A stretch of 64,000 bases of DNA from JBAXTZ01 sp041666525. GTDB taxonomy: Bacteria > Bacillota > Negativicutes > JBAXTZ01. The translations under genes were made by a program, and so were the position numbers. Shown here one piece after another: positions 18,668-28,564 of the stretch (positions within the stretch are counted from its first letter, which is position 1; every line of letters starts with the position of its first letter). The stretch is taken from assembly GCA_041666525.1 (NCBI GenBank), contig JBAYGT010000006.1, positions 66,294-130,293 of the forward strand, in the 5' to 3' direction. The notes under the pieces are model-generated. The model saw only the letters and a list, made by a program, of their open reading frames with translations, was not told the DNA's origin and ran no database searches.

Positions 18668-19981
18668 ATGCAAAATTCAAACGTCTTTAGAAATTTCAGT
18701 CTGGGGCTGCAGCATGTGTTGGCGATGTACGCGGGTTCAGTGGCAGTGCCGTTGATTATTGGCGCAGCATTAAAATTTAATGTGCTGCAAATGACAATTT
18801 TGGTGTCGGCCGATTTATTGGCATCAGGGATAGCAACGCTGTTGCAGGCGTCAAAACTAAAAGGCATCGGCATCCGGTTGCCGGTGGTTTTAGGGACGGC
18901 GTTTCCGGTGGTATCGCCGCTGATTGCAATCGGCCTGCAGTATGACTTTCAAACGGCGATTGGTGCGACAATGGTTGCCGGGGTATTTGTGTTTTTAAAT
19001 GCTTCCTACTTCGGTAAACTTTCAATATTATTTCCACCGGTAGTAATTGGTTCGGTGGTCGCGATTATTGGGTTATCCTTAGCGCCGGTTGCTATTAACA
19101 GTTCCGCAGGCGGTGTCGGTTCGGCAAATTACGGTGACCCGGTTAATTTCTTGTTTGCGGCAATAACGCTGCTGGTGATCGTGTTATTTAGCCGTTATGC
19201 TAAAGGGTTTATGCAGACGATTTCGGTGTTGCTGGGCATCGTTGCGGGTACTGTCGTTGCTGCAATCGGCGGCTATGTTGATATGAGCGCGATGCAAAGT
19301 GCACAATGGATTCACGCGGTGCGGCCGCTGGCGTTTGGTTGGCCGAAATTTGAAATTATTCCGATAATTACAATGTGCATCGTGGCATTGGTATCGCAGG
19401 TGGAATCGGCCGGGGTATTTATGATTTTGAGTGAAATCTGCGGCAAAAAAGTAACCAAAGAGTCGTTGGCACGTGGTTTTCGTGCCGAAGGCTTGGCGTT
19501 GATTTTTTCCGGACTATTCAATTCGTTTTCAAAAACCACCTATTCACAGAATGTAGGCTTGATTGAATTAACCAAGGTCAAGAAAACGCTAATTGTGGTT
19601 TATTCAGGAGTGATTCTCGCCGGTTTGAGCTTCTTGCCGAAATTTGCGGCGTTGGTGCTGGCAGTTCCGAGTGCTGTTTTGGGCGGGGCAATGATTGCGA
19701 TGTTTGGCATGGTGGCGGTTGCGGGAATAAATACAATGGCCAAAGCGGACATGACAAATATCTATAATATGCTGATAGTAGCCTGTTCACTGACGATCGG
19801 AGTGGGAATTTCGGTGACCCCGGCGGCCTTCGAAAAACTGCCGCTATGGGCAGGCGTATTTACCGGTAGCGGCATTGTCATGGGCGCGGCGACGGCAATT
19901 ATACTAAACGTAGTGTTTAACCATAAGAAAAAAACAGCCGGTAAACAAAAAATCGAATCAGAAGAAATTTTACGGCATTAA
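18668..19981 (+). CDS. NCS2 family nucleobase permease, probably xanthine
   Basis: A 437-residue polytopic membrane protein with about 14 predicted helices. It opens with the family signature GLQHVLAMYAGSVAVPLIIG and has the central substrate motif with Glu in VALVSQVESAGVF and SQNVGLIELT in a later helix. The QNVG form is the one found in xanthine/uric acid permeases, where uracil permeases have a different residue, so proton-coupled xanthine uptake is the best guess. GAGGTGA precedes the ATG. No purine riboswitch is visible in the 220-bp leader; a direct-repeat operator is present instead. Confidence 0.85.
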   Translation: MQNSNVFRNFSLGLQHVLAMYAGSVAVPLIIGAALKFNVLQMTILVSADLLASGIATLLQASKLKGIGIRLPVVLGTAFPVVSPLIAIGLQYDFQTAIGATMVAGVFVFLNASYFGKLSILFPPVVIGSVVAIIGLSLAPVAINSSAGGVGSANYGDPVNFLFAAITLLVIVLFSRYAKGFMQTISVLLGIVAGTVVAAIGGYVDMSAMQSAQWIHAVRPLAFGWPKFEIIPIITMCIVALVSQVESAGVFMILSEICGKKVTKESLARGFRAEGLALIFSGLFNSFSKTTYSQNVGLIELTKVKKTLIVVYSGVILAGLSFLPKFAALVLAVPSAVLGGAMIAMFGMVAVAGINTMAKADMTNIYNMLIVACSLTIGVGISVTPAAFEKLPLWAGVFTGSGIVMGAATAIILNVVFNHKKKTAGKQKIESEEILRH

Positions 19982-20024
19982 TTTTAACCGAAAAATAATC
20001 CGAATCAATAATGCGGAGGAGAAG

Positions 20025-20909
20025 ATGGTTAAGTTTATTAGAAAATCAGTGTTATGCATAGCTATCATAACGTTTATGTCGGCAACGGTGTTTGCAGCCT
20101 CGCCGGTTGCGAAAATTGAAACCCGGCAGATCGCCAGCACGTTGCTAAACCGCACGGTGAATTATGATGTAATTTTGCCGGCTGGTTATGATGAAAGCAA
20201 CTGGCGTTATCCGGTGTTGTACTTGATGCAAGGGCTGGGCGGACATTATGACAGCTGGATAATCGCTACGAACGTTGCAACATTTGCTGCCAAACACAAA
20301 ATGATAATCGTGACGCCGGAAGGCAATGATGGTTGGTGGACGGATAGTGCTACCGATAAAAATGATAAATATGAAAGCTATATCGTAAGCGAGATGTTGC
20401 CGGTAATCGATAAAAACTATCGTACGCTGCCATTTCAAAAATATCGCGGGATTGCCGGAGCATCAATGGGTGGTTATGGCGCATTGAAATTTGGCGTTAA
20501 ATATCCGGACAAGTTTGCCTTTGCGGCTTCCTTGAGTGGTGCGCTGGACGCGGCGACTGCGGTCGAAACGGCTACGAACCAGCCCTGGACGCCGGGAATG
20601 TGGTCATTTTGCAAGCCGTCCTTGATGCAAGTGTTTGGCGCGGCCGGAAGTTTGACGCGTAAAAACAATGATGTTCTAGGCTTATATCGCGATTATCCGG
20701 CCGATAAGTTGGTTGGACTACCATATATTTATGCCGATTGCGGCGTGGATGATCCGTTCTTTTCCGCTAATCTTGAATTCGTAGCAATTCTGCGTGATCG
20801 GAAAATTCCCCATGAATTCCGCGAGCGACCGGGTTCACATACCTGGTATTATTGGAATGAGCAAATTGGCGATGTACTGACTATCGCTGAAAAGACTTTG
20901 AAGAGCTAA
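20025..20909 (+). CDS. Secreted esterase of the esterase D / FrmB family
   Basis: A 294-residue alpha/beta hydrolase. Residues 1-24 form a signal peptide (basic start, hydrophobic core, cleavage near VFAA). The nucleophile is Ser147 in GASMGG. The acid is probably the Asp in DCGVDDPFF and the base the His in GSHTWYYW near the C terminus. Members hydrolyse small acyl esters such as acetylated sugars or feruloyl groups; the substrate cannot be read from the sequence. The start follows GGAGGAG. It ends at a terminator shared with a convergent, distantly similar esterase gene. Confidence 0.82.
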   Translation: MVKFIRKSVLCIAIITFMSATVFAASPVAKIETRQIASTLLNRTVNYDVILPAGYDESNWRYPVLYLMQGLGGHYDSWIIATNVATFAAKHKMIIVTPEGNDGWWTDSATDKNDKYESYIVSEMLPVIDKNYRTLPFQKYRGIAGASMGGYGALKFGVKYPDKFAFAASLSGALDAATAVETATNQPWTPGMWSFCKPSLMQVFGAAGSLTRKNNDVLGLYRDYPADKLVGLPYIYADCGVDDPFFSANLEFVAILRDRKIPHEFRERPGSHTWYYWNEQIGDVLTIAEKTLKS

Positions 20910-20916
20910 CAAAAAG

Positions 20917-20947
20917 ACCGCTTCTGCAAACGCAGGAGCGGTTTTTT
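20917..20947. terminator. Intrinsic terminator between convergent esterases
   Basis: ACCGCTTCTGC (20917-20927) pairs with GCAGGAGCGGT (20932-20942) through 11 bp including one T-G pair, loop AAAC, followed by six T. An A-run on the left allows function in both directions. Confidence 0.85.
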
Positions 20948-20957
20948 GTCGCTATCG

Positions 20958-21776
20958 CTATTCGCTGGCAACCCATTTCAGTGCTTTTATAAAGCGGCTG
21001 CCCCAGGCTTCTTCACAGTGATAGCATTGAATTTTGTCCACAAATAATAATACATTTTCTCTGCCAAAATAGTCGCTGAAAATTGTTTTGATTTTGTTGC
21101 ATCTTTGTACCATTTCGACATCATTGAGCCAATTGAGACCTTGACAAGAGGCTTCTTTGGTGCCAATGTCCATGTATACGCGGACACGGTCATTGGCAGC
21201 CAGTGCTTTGACATAAGCTAAGTGGCTGTCGTAGTCAACTTCGGCAGCAAAAGAGAATAATAAAAATTTGGAAAAAACATCGCGGTGCTGGATGCCGGCG
21301 ATTGCACCGTTTGCACCCAACGATGAGCCGCCGAGAATGCGTTGCTGCGCGGTCTGCACGCCGATAAGGTTCTGCTCGACATAGGGAATAACTTCATCAA
21401 TAATTCTTTCAAGCGTGGTGTCGGCGTTTTGTGCCAAGGAGTAGTCGAATTCGCGTAACCAACCGTGTTGAATGGCAACGATGACCGTGGTGCTGTCGTT
21501 GATAGCATCTAACCGATTTTCTAATGCCCAGGTGCCATAGGCGGAAGTGCCAATATCAAACATGTTCTGTCCGTCCAGCATATATACAGTTTTGTTATCC
21601 AAACTGTCTTTTTCCCAGCCTTCAGGAATATAAACCCAAATTTTTAGGCGTAAGGCCATGGCGTTGCCGTGATAGATGAGCGAACCACGTGGGGTGATGT
21701 AGAGGAGTTTGAATTTATCAGTGGCTAGTAGCCAATAAAAGAAATATTCAAGGTGGTTTAACCAATATTTTATCAT
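20958..21776 (-). CDS. Cytoplasmic putative esterase (PF00756-type)
   Basis: A 272-residue alpha/beta hydrolase of the putative esterase family. Visible features are VYMLDGQNMFD, typical of the family, and the nucleophile elbow GGSSLGANGA with the catalytic Ser. There is no clear signal peptide; the N terminus HLEYFFYWLLATDKF is only mildly hydrophobic. AGGAG lies upstream of the ATG. The C-terminal region contains two His (CYHCEEAW), one of which probably completes the triad. The substrate is unknown. It belongs to the same superfamily as the convergent gene at 20025 but is clearly divergent. Confidence 0.75.
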   Translation of the reverse strand: MIKYWLNHLEYFFYWLLATDKFKLLYITPRGSLIYHGNAMALRLKIWVYIPEGWEKDSLDNKTVYMLDGQNMFDIGTSAYGTWALENRLDAINDSTTVIVAIQHGWLREFDYSLAQNADTTLERIIDEVIPYVEQNLIGVQTAQQRILGGSSLGANGAIAGIQHRDVFSKFLLFSFAAEVDYDSHLAYVKALAANDRVRVYMDIGTKEASCQGLNWLNDVEMVQRCNKIKTIFSDYFGRENVLLFVDKIQCYHCEEAWGSRFIKALKWVASE

Positions 21777-21901
21777 GCGCTTAAGTTCTCCTGCTTGCCA
21801 AATTGTTCACGAGCTGTTATTCTACAACAAAAGACTTAACGAGTAAAGGCAGATAACACCGGTAATAGTTAAAAAAATAAAAAACAATAGGTGAGATAAT
21901 C

Positions 21902-22441
21902 TTGAAATTTATAAAGACAAAATTCGCCAGTGCCTGGTTGATTGAGCCAAATTATTTTGCTGACAACCGCGGCGCGTTTATGGTGCCATATGAAAAACGT
22001 GAATTTGCCGCGCAGGGTATAACCGGAGAATTCGTCCAGGATAATTATTCGGTTTCGGTGCCAAAAGGAACTTTGCGCGGGTTGCATTTGCAAAAATCGC
22101 CGTTCGCACAGGCTAAGCTGGTACGAGTGACACGCGGTGTGGTGTATGATGTTATTGTCGATGTCCGTGCTGCTTCCCCGACTTATTTGCAATGGCAGGG
22201 ATTTAAACTGACTGCGGATAATCGCCTGATGCTGTACGTACCACGTGGTTTTTTGCACGGATTCTGTACGCTGACGGAGAACACGGAATTTACCTACAAA
22301 GTTGACAATTTTTATAGTCCCGCACATGAGGCGGGGGTGATTTGGAATGATCCGGCATTAAACATCAATTGGCCGGTGGCCGTACCAATATTATCCGCGA
22401 AAGACGCGTTACTTGGCAAGCTGGCAGATCTGAACATTTGA
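21902..22441 (+). CDS. rfbC: dTDP-4-dehydrorhamnose 3,5-epimerase family protein
   Basis: A 179-residue cupin-fold RmlC-like enzyme. The family motifs are present: DNRGAFMV near the N terminus, LRGLHLQ containing the catalytic His, VVYDVIVDVR, YVPRGFLHGFCTL and the C-terminal GVIWNDPALNINWP. It would epimerise dTDP-4-keto-6-deoxyglucose at C3 and C5 on the way to dTDP-rhamnose. The start is a TTG at 21902 behind AGGTGAG. The usual partners rmlA, rmlB and rmlD are not adjacent, so it is an orphan here and its exact epimer specificity could differ. Confidence 0.88.
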   Translation: MKFIKTKFASAWLIEPNYFADNRGAFMVPYEKREFAAQGITGEFVQDNYSVSVPKGTLRGLHLQKSPFAQAKLVRVTRGVVYDVIVDVRAASPTYLQWQGFKLTADNRLMLYVPRGFLHGFCTLTENTEFTYKVDNFYSPAHEAGVIWNDPALNINWPVAVPILSAKDALLGKLADLNI

Positions 22442-22462
22442 ACGTGATTTCAAATAACAATT

Positions 22463-22506
22463 AAAACCGGCAGAGTTGTATTTAGTACAACTCTGCCGGT
22501 TTTTTT
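22463..22506 (+). terminator. Strong terminator after rfbC
   Basis: An 18-bp perfect stem runs from 22463-22480 to 22486-22503 with a 5-nt loop TTTAG, and T residues continue to 22506. It insulates the helicase gene downstream. Confidence 0.9.
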
Positions 22507-22586
22507 CATAAAAAACAAAAACTTTCATAACTTAAAATCGGAATGATGTTATAATGTTCGGATAAATTACCAATTGTTGAGGTGCC

Positions 22587-25500
22587 ATGAGTGGATTATC
22601 GATAAAAACAATTCAAGCTACGGCCCAAAATGGGGCTGTTTTTACGCGCGGGATGTTGTATTTTCAAAAAAAAGCCGTTCGCGGTTTGCGGGAAAGCAAT
22701 CAGGGCAAATCGTATTCAGCCAGTGTTGTCGGCGTGGAAGTGTACGCTGTCAGCATTTCGCTGGATGAGAACGACAAGCCAGACGGTTACTTTTGTGATT
22801 GTCCGGCCTACAAAGGTTTTAAAAATGGCGCTTGCAAACATATTGTGGCGACATTGTTTGCAATTTTGGAAATTGACAAACCGGCTATCTATGCCGGTGA
22901 GGCAGTTAAAACTGAACCACTGGCCAATCAGATATCGCGTAAAACAGACAGCAACGCACGGATGTTTTTGCGATTTTTTTCAAATTTGGCACAAACCGAA
23001 AATCGGGTGGAAGAGCCGGAAAATTCGCCGGTGTCTGCAATACCGCTTCGTGAATATTCATTAATTCCCAAGCTAAATATTATTGCCGGGCGCTGGATAA
23101 ATCCGATAATGTATGTTGAGTTTAGTTATGGCTGCGAGCGTCAATATCCATTGCATGATATCGGGCAGTTTGCTGAAGTGCTGCATCGCAACAATGATGA
23201 AGAATTGTCTTTTGGTAAATTCGGTGATTTTAACCCGACGCTTACCAAGTTTGATCCGGTAAGCAAAAAACTTATGAATTGGCTGGAACGCTACTATATT
23301 GAAGAAATTGGCCGTAATCAAGCTTTGCAAACATTTGGTGCGAACGGTGCGATTCAAAAAGACCGGGTTCGATTGACACCCTATTGGTTAAACGAGTTTT
23401 TGCAATGCCTGGCCGGTCAGCCGCTCGAAATTGTAATTGCCGGCAATGCAATGACAGTTGAAATTACGGATGAACTTCCAAAACTCAACTTGACGGTCAA
23501 CCAAGTGGCAGGCGGGATTGCTTTGGGCTGTTCCGAAGAAACGGCAGCGATGCGGGTGCTTGATGTAAATTACGGCTATGTTCTGGCTGAAAACACTGTT
23601 GCTAAAATCCCGGTCGATAGAATCGGAATATTTGAAACCATGATTAACAATTTTTATCTGCGCAGCAATCGGCAAATTGAAATTGCCAACAATGATGTTT
23701 CGATATTTCTCGCAGAGGTGTTGCCGGTACTAAGCCAGGTAGCGGATGTTAAGGTTTCTCAACTGATATTGGATAACTACTGTGAATATCCGCTGGAGAG
23801 TAAAGCATATCTCGCGAACAGCGGAAATTTTATCGAGTGCAGTCTGCAGTTTGTTTACAATAATCAGGAAATAAATCCGCTCGCTACTCGTGATGAAGTG
23901 ACAATCGGTGGCAAGATCCTTGTTCGCAACAAAACAGCTGAAGCGAAAAGCGTCAATCTCTTAAAAAGATACGGATTTTATGAAAACAACTCCCTGTATT
24001 TGTTAGTCGACGAAGATAAAATGCTGAGATTTCTGGAATATGGAATTGCTGAATTAAACGAGTTCGCTGAAGTATATGGGGATGAAAGTTTGGCGAAGTT
24101 ACGGCCGCGTCCGCCTAAGACGATTCGTACGGCAGTCAGCGTAGGTGATGGAAATCTGCTGGAACTGGCTATAGATTATGAAGATTCGGAAATTGCCGAA
24201 TTGCTTGCGCTGTTAAATGCGTTGCGGCAAAAGAAAAAGTATTACCGGCTAAAAACCGGTGAATTTATATCGCTGGATTCCGAAGAGTTGCAACAATTCG
24301 CCGATTTTTTGCATGGACTGAACATTAGCGCCAAAAGTTTAGCGTCCGGGAAAGTTTCGCTTGCCAAACGTCAGGCATTGTATCTCGATTCATTGGCCAA
24401 CGACCGTGGCGGTTTGAGTCTGGAACGCGCCGGCAGTTTCAAAAAACTTATCTGCGAGGTAACTTCGCCACAGCAGCTTGAATATCGCATACCGGAGGGA
24501 ATTAACGGCACATTGCGTGAATATCAGCAAACCGGCTTCAAGTGGTTGAAGACGCTAAAAAATTATGGATTTGGCGGAATTCTTGCCGATGATATGGGAC
24601 TTGGGAAAACTTTGCAGGCAATAACACTTATGCAGTACGACGTTCTGGAAAACAATAGTTTACCGTCGCTGGTTGTAGCGCCGACATCGCTTATTTATAA
24701 CTGGCAAAACGAGATCGCCAAGTTTGCGCCAGGCCTGCGAACATTGGTAGTTGCCGGGACCCGTGCCGGACGCCAGGAGTTGCTGCGGCATATTGCTGAT
24801 TATGACACAGTTATCACGACTTACGGCTTATTGCGCTCGGATATTCAGGATTATGAAGATGTTGTTTTTGGTAAATGCTTTATCGATGAGGCGCAGCACA
24901 TAAAAAATCCTTCCACATTAAGCGCCAAGGCGGTCAAGCGGATCAAAGCGCAGGGCTATTTTGCGCTAACGGGCACACCGATTGAAAATTCGCTTACTGA
25001 ATTATGGTCGATATTTGATTTTCTGATGCCCGGCTATCTGGGGCAGCATCATGATTTTGTGGAGAAGTATGAAGCGCCGATTGTCAAAGAAAACTGTACC
25101 AAAGCATTAGCGGATTTGAAAATCAAAGTTCAGCCGTTCATCATGCGGCGTTTAAAAAAACAGGTACTAAAAGAGTTGCCGGATAAAATCGAGAGCATAT
25201 CGATAAATGAAATGACCAAAGAGCAGCGTAAAATTTATAAGGCGTTCATGCTTCATGCCCGCAGGGAACTTGATAGTGAAATCCAAAAAAATGGCTTCGC
25301 CAAAAGCCAGATTGCAATTTTAACGTTGCTGATGCGATTGCGGCAGATTTGTTGCCATCCGGGATTGTTTATGGATAATTTTCAGGGCGCGAGCGGTAAA
25401 CTCGAGCAGTTATCGGAGATTCTTGAAGACGCATTAAGCGGCGGACATCGGATATTATTGTTTTCGCAATTTACTTCAATGCATCAAATTATCAAAGCAA

Positions 25501-25901
25501 AACTGCAGGAGCAAGGACTGGCGTTTTTCTATCTGGACGGCAGTACTCCGGCGAAGGAGCGAATGGAGTTGGTAAACCGCTTTAACGGCGGTGAATGCAG
25601 TGTGTTTTTGATATCGCTCAAAGCTGGCGGCACCGGTTTGAACTTAACCGGCGCCGACGTGGTTATTCATTATGATCCGTGGTGGAACCCGGCGGTCGAA
25701 GATCAGGCAACTGACCGCGCTCATCGCATCGGCCAGAAAAATGTTGTGCAAGTTTATAAAATGATTACTAAAGATAGTATCGAAGAGAAAATTTTTGAAT
25801 TACAACAAAAAAAGCGCCGATTAATCGACGCTGTTATTGAACCGGGTGAAACAATGCTAAACAAGTTAACCGAAACTGAAATCCGGGCGTTGTTCGAGTG
25901 A
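22587..25901 (+). CDS. SWIM zinc-finger SNF2-family DNA helicase
   Basis: A 1104-residue Swi2/Snf2 ATPase. The N terminus carries a SWIM zinc finger with Cys70, Cys72, Cys83 and His85 (CxC-x10-CxH). A long middle region (about 100-610) of the bacterial SNF2-associated type follows. The C-terminal motor has DDMGLGKTLQA (Walker A), IDEAQHIKN (Walker B), LTGTPIEN and the helicase motifs SLKAGGTGLN and ATDRAHRIGQ. It probably remodels protein-DNA complexes in repair or transcription; the bacterial role is poorly known. The ATG follows GAGGTGCC; TATAAT at 22550-22555 is the likely -10. Its stop abuts the stop of hflX with no space for a terminator. Confidence 0.88.
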   Translation: MSGLSIKTIQATAQNGAVFTRGMLYFQKKAVRGLRESNQGKSYSASVVGVEVYAVSISLDENDKPDGYFCDCPAYKGFKNGACKHIVATLFAILEIDKPAIYAGEAVKTEPLANQISRKTDSNARMFLRFFSNLAQTENRVEEPENSPVSAIPLREYSLIPKLNIIAGRWINPIMYVEFSYGCERQYPLHDIGQFAEVLHRNNDEELSFGKFGDFNPTLTKFDPVSKKLMNWLERYYIEEIGRNQALQTFGANGAIQKDRVRLTPYWLNEFLQCLAGQPLEIVIAGNAMTVEITDELPKLNLTVNQVAGGIALGCSEETAAMRVLDVNYGYVLAENTVAKIPVDRIGIFETMINNFYLRSNRQIEIANNDVSIFLAEVLPVLSQVADVKVSQLILDNYCEYPLESKAYLANSGNFIECSLQFVYNNQEINPLATRDEVTIGGKILVRNKTAEAKSVNLLKRYGFYENNSLYLLVDEDKMLRFLEYGIAELNEFAEVYGDESLAKLRPRPPKTIRTAVSVGDGNLLELAIDYEDSEIAELLALLNALRQKKKYYRLKTGEFISLDSEELQQFADFLHGLNISAKSLASGKVSLAKRQALYLDSLANDRGGLSLERAGSFKKLICEVTSPQQLEYRIPEGINGTLREYQQTGFKWLKTLKNYGFGGILADDMGLGKTLQAITLMQYDVLENNSLPSLVVAPTSLIYNWQNEIAKFAPGLRTLVVAGTRAGRQELLRHIADYDTVITTYGLLRSDIQDYEDVVFGKCFIDEAQHIKNPSTLSAKAVKRIKAQGYFALTGTPIENSLTELWSIFDFLMPGYLGQHHDFVEKYEAPIVKENCTKALADLKIKVQPFIMRRLKKQVLKELPDKIESISINEMTKEQRKIYKAFMLHARRELDSEIQKNGFAKSQIAILTLLMRLRQICCHPGLFMDNFQGASGKLEQLSEILEDALSGGHRILLFSQFTSMHQIIKAKLQEQGLAFFYLDGSTPAKERMELVNRFNGGECSVFLISLKAGGTGLNLTGADVVIHYDPWWNPAVEDQATDRAHRIGQKNVVQVYKMITKDSIEEKIFELQQKKRRLIDAVIEPGETMLNKLTETEIRALFE

Positions 25902-27668
25902 TTATTGTTCATATTCGCTGACGAATTCCCGCCATTCCGGCGCGATTGCGATTTCGACGGCAACGCCTTCATCGATGTATTCAACGCTTTTCACCAAAGC
26001 TATTTCATACAGCCGATTCAAGAAGGCAGTTTTATCGTAGGGTAGCAGAAGTGTTAGGCTGATTGCCCGGCGTTCACAGAATTGTTCGATTTTTTTGGTC
26101 AATTTATCAATGTTGGCACCGGTCAGTGCCGAGATGACAACAGAATCCGGGCGGGCGGCCAACCGCGCAATATGTTCCGGGCTCAAATTTTTGTCAATTT
26201 TGTTGTAAACGGTAAGTATCGGCTTATCGGCAATTTTCAGATCCTGCAAGGTCTTAATGACCGCGGCGCATTGTTCGTCGCTCTCGCTACTTGCGCTGTC
26301 GACAATGTGGAGCAACAGGTCAGCGTGAATGGTTTCCTCGAGGGTTGCGCGAAAGGCTTTGATTAAACCATGCGGCAGTTTGGTGATAAAACCGACAGTG
26401 TCGGTTACCAGTATCGGCGTATTGTTGGGGAGCAGATATTTTCGGGTCGTCGGATCTAATGTTGCAAACAACTTGTCCTCGGCCAGCACGCCGGCCTGAG
26501 TTAATTTGTTCATCAAGGTAGATTTTCCGGTATTGGTATAACCGATGAGTGCAACGGTAGTAATATTGGTTTCTACCCGCCGCGCGCGCAACAATTCGCG
26601 CCGCTCAACAAATTGTTTGGTTTCTTTTTCTAAATCGCTGATGCGGCCACGAATTTTTCGGCGGTCAACTTCGAGTTTGGTTTCACCCGGGCCGCGAGTG
26701 CCGATGCCGCCGCCTAGCCGTGACAACACCAAACCCATGCCGGTCAGTCTTGTCAGGCGGTAGCGCAGTTGCGCCAGTTCTACTTGAATTTTTCCTTCAT
26801 GGGAACGGGCGTGCTGGGCAAAAATATCCAGAATAAGTGCGGTGCGGTCGATGATTTTGATGCCGAGTACTTCTTCGAGATTACGCTGTTGTGCCGGAGA
26901 TAATTCATCATCAAAAATCGCAGTGGTGGCGCGCAGATTTTGGCAAAGCGCGTGTAATTCCTCGGCTTTGCCCATACCGATATATAAACCTGAATCGATT
27001 TTGGCGCGTTTTTGCACCAGGCGGCCGACAACTTCGGCACCGGCGGTATCGGTAAGCAACGCCAGCTCATCAAGGCTGGCCTCGGTATCGTGTCCGGAGG
27101 TGTCGACGGCTACGAGGATGGCGCGTTCGTGGTCGAATTCGTCGTTGCTATAAGTATGTTTTTGAAACTGGCTATCCAAAGTTTGTGCTATCCGGGGCAT
27201 ATTAAGCTGACAAAAATCTTCAAGCGTCAGGTAGCCGCCCTCGGTCGGAGCAAATTCGCTATCCAGATAAGCAAAGGCAACAACCGGCTTCGTTTCGTGC
27301 AGGGCGAGCGCTGCCATCAGGTCATAGCGGTTAGCGGCAAGTGAGCTCAAATCTTGCGGGCTGAGGAGCGCCGAACCTGACGGATGGGTGTGGATACAGC
27401 GCACTCCGCTCAAGCTTTGTTCGCTGCGCCGGCCGCTGACATCCGGCAAACTTACTTTGGCGTTGTCGCCGATAGCGATGGCCTTGATGATGCCGCCGCG
27501 ATTGATAATCAGGGCGATTTCTTTATTTATTTCCAGGCTTATTTCCAATATCCGTTTTGCCAAATCGTAATCACACGGACTATCTTTGGGTATCGCCAGA
27601 TCGAGCAGGCTCTTTAATTCGTCTAACAGATATTTTTTTATACCCTGTGTTTCACCTAATAAGTTCAT
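25902..27668 (-). CDS. hflX: Ribosome-associated GTPase HflX with JAMM-like N-terminal domain
   Basis: A 588-residue protein, long for HflX because of an extra N-terminal region of about 165 residues. In that region HTHPSGSALLSPQD (93-106) fits the JAMM/MPN metal-site pattern HxHP-x6-SxxD, with His93, His95, Ser103 and Asp106; Glu50 may be the catalytic acid. The HflX core follows: GMGKAEEL, RTALILDIFAQHARS, the hallmark GGGIGTRGPGETKLE (319-333), P-loop GYTNTGKS (376-383), DTVGFI and NKID. HflX splits or rescues stalled ribosomes under stress. GGAG precedes the ATG. It is followed on the same strand by no further gene and preceded by a PHP phosphoesterase 24 bp away, so the two are probably co-transcribed. 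Confidence 0.92.
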   Translation of the reverse strand: MNLLGETQGIKKYLLDELKSLLDLAIPKDSPCDYDLAKRILEISLEINKEIALIINRGGIIKAIAIGDNAKVSLPDVSGRRSEQSLSGVRCIHTHPSGSALLSPQDLSSLAANRYDLMAALALHETKPVVAFAYLDSEFAPTEGGYLTLEDFCQLNMPRIAQTLDSQFQKHTYSNDEFDHERAILVAVDTSGHDTEASLDELALLTDTAGAEVVGRLVQKRAKIDSGLYIGMGKAEELHALCQNLRATTAIFDDELSPAQQRNLEEVLGIKIIDRTALILDIFAQHARSHEGKIQVELAQLRYRLTRLTGMGLVLSRLGGGIGTRGPGETKLEVDRRKIRGRISDLEKETKQFVERRELLRARRVETNITTVALIGYTNTGKSTLMNKLTQAGVLAEDKLFATLDPTTRKYLLPNNTPILVTDTVGFITKLPHGLIKAFRATLEETIHADLLLHIVDSASSESDEQCAAVIKTLQDLKIADKPILTVYNKIDKNLSPEHIARLAARPDSVVISALTGANIDKLTKKIEQFCERRAISLTLLLPYDKTAFLNRLYEIALVKSVEYIDEGVAVEIAIAPEWREFVSEYEQ

Positions 27669-27692
27669 AAAAACTCCTTCACTGGAAAAACG

Positions 27693-28511
27693 CTATAACC
27701 ATTCCAATATTTTGTGCGGCAGCTGGCAGTAAAATGTACCAACGCGATTAGGGAAGCGATCTGGTTTTCCGTGGCAGTCTGAGCCGCCGCTGCAGACTAA
27801 GTTATGTTTTTTACATAACGACAAATAGTATTCGGTTTGTGCTTTGCTGTGCCGGGGATAATATACCTCCAGGCCGCGGACTCCGGCTTCGATTGCCATG
27901 TTGACTACGCCGTTGTCGAAACAGAGCGCCGGATGTGCCATGATTGGTGTGCCGCCGGCTTGGAGTATTACCGCAACCGCCTGCTCAATCGTCAGTTTAT
28001 AGCGTTTCACATAGGCCGGGCCGGTTATGCCAATAAGTTTTTCGAAAGCATAAGCAATTGTCGGGATAAGTTGCTTCTCCAGCAATGCCTCGGCAATATG
28101 CCGTCTGCCAATGGCGGTGTTCGCCGGAACCCGGCAAAAAACTTCCGCCGCAACCAACGGGTAACCCAACTTTGTCAGCTGGCTACAAATTTCGCTGATA
28201 CGGTTGATGCGGGCGCTTTTCAGTTTGCCGATAAGACCATCGGCGGTCCAGGCCGGGCTGCGCGGATCAATTCCCAAACCGAGAATATGCACTTCGTTGC
28301 CCGGGACATCGATACTCAATTCGATACCGTTTATAATTTTTAGGGGTAGGGAGTGATTTATATCAGATAATCCGTCGAGGGTGTCGTGGTCGGTGATTGC
28401 GATAACATCAAGCCCGGCGGTTGTGGCATCGGCAATTAATTCATGAGTTTGCTTGCTGCCGTCCGAGGCAGTGGTGTGAATGTGCAAATCGCAACGCATT
28501 AATCTAGCCAT
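27693..28511 (-). CDS. PHP-domain phosphoesterase (YciV/TrpH type)
   Basis: A 272-residue polymerase-and-histidinol-phosphatase domain protein. The first metal motif DLHIHTTASDG, then ITDHDTLDG, IMAHPAL and GGSDCHG are all present, so the trinuclear metal site looks intact. The relatives YciV/TrpH (RNase AM) remove nucleotides from 5' ends of RNA or act on 3',5'-bisphosphonucleotides. The ATG at 28511 is chosen because AGGTT lies 4 nt upstream; the in-frame extension to 28571 is not supported. It is the first gene of the two-gene unit with hflX. Confidence 0.85.
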   Translation of the reverse strand: MARLMRCDLHIHTTASDGSKQTHELIADATTAGLDVIAITDHDTLDGLSDINHSLPLKIINGIELSIDVPGNEVHILGLGIDPRSPAWTADGLIGKLKSARINRISEICSQLTKLGYPLVAAEVFCRVPANTAIGRRHIAEALLEKQLIPTIAYAFEKLIGITGPAYVKRYKLTIEQAVAVILQAGGTPIMAHPALCFDNGVVNMAIEAGVRGLEVYYPRHSKAQTEYYLSLCKKHNLVCSGGSDCHGKPDRFPNRVGTFYCQLPHKILEWL

Positions 28512-28564
28512 AATAACCTCATTTTGAATAAATATAGCATAATTTACGAAATAAGTGAAAGAAT

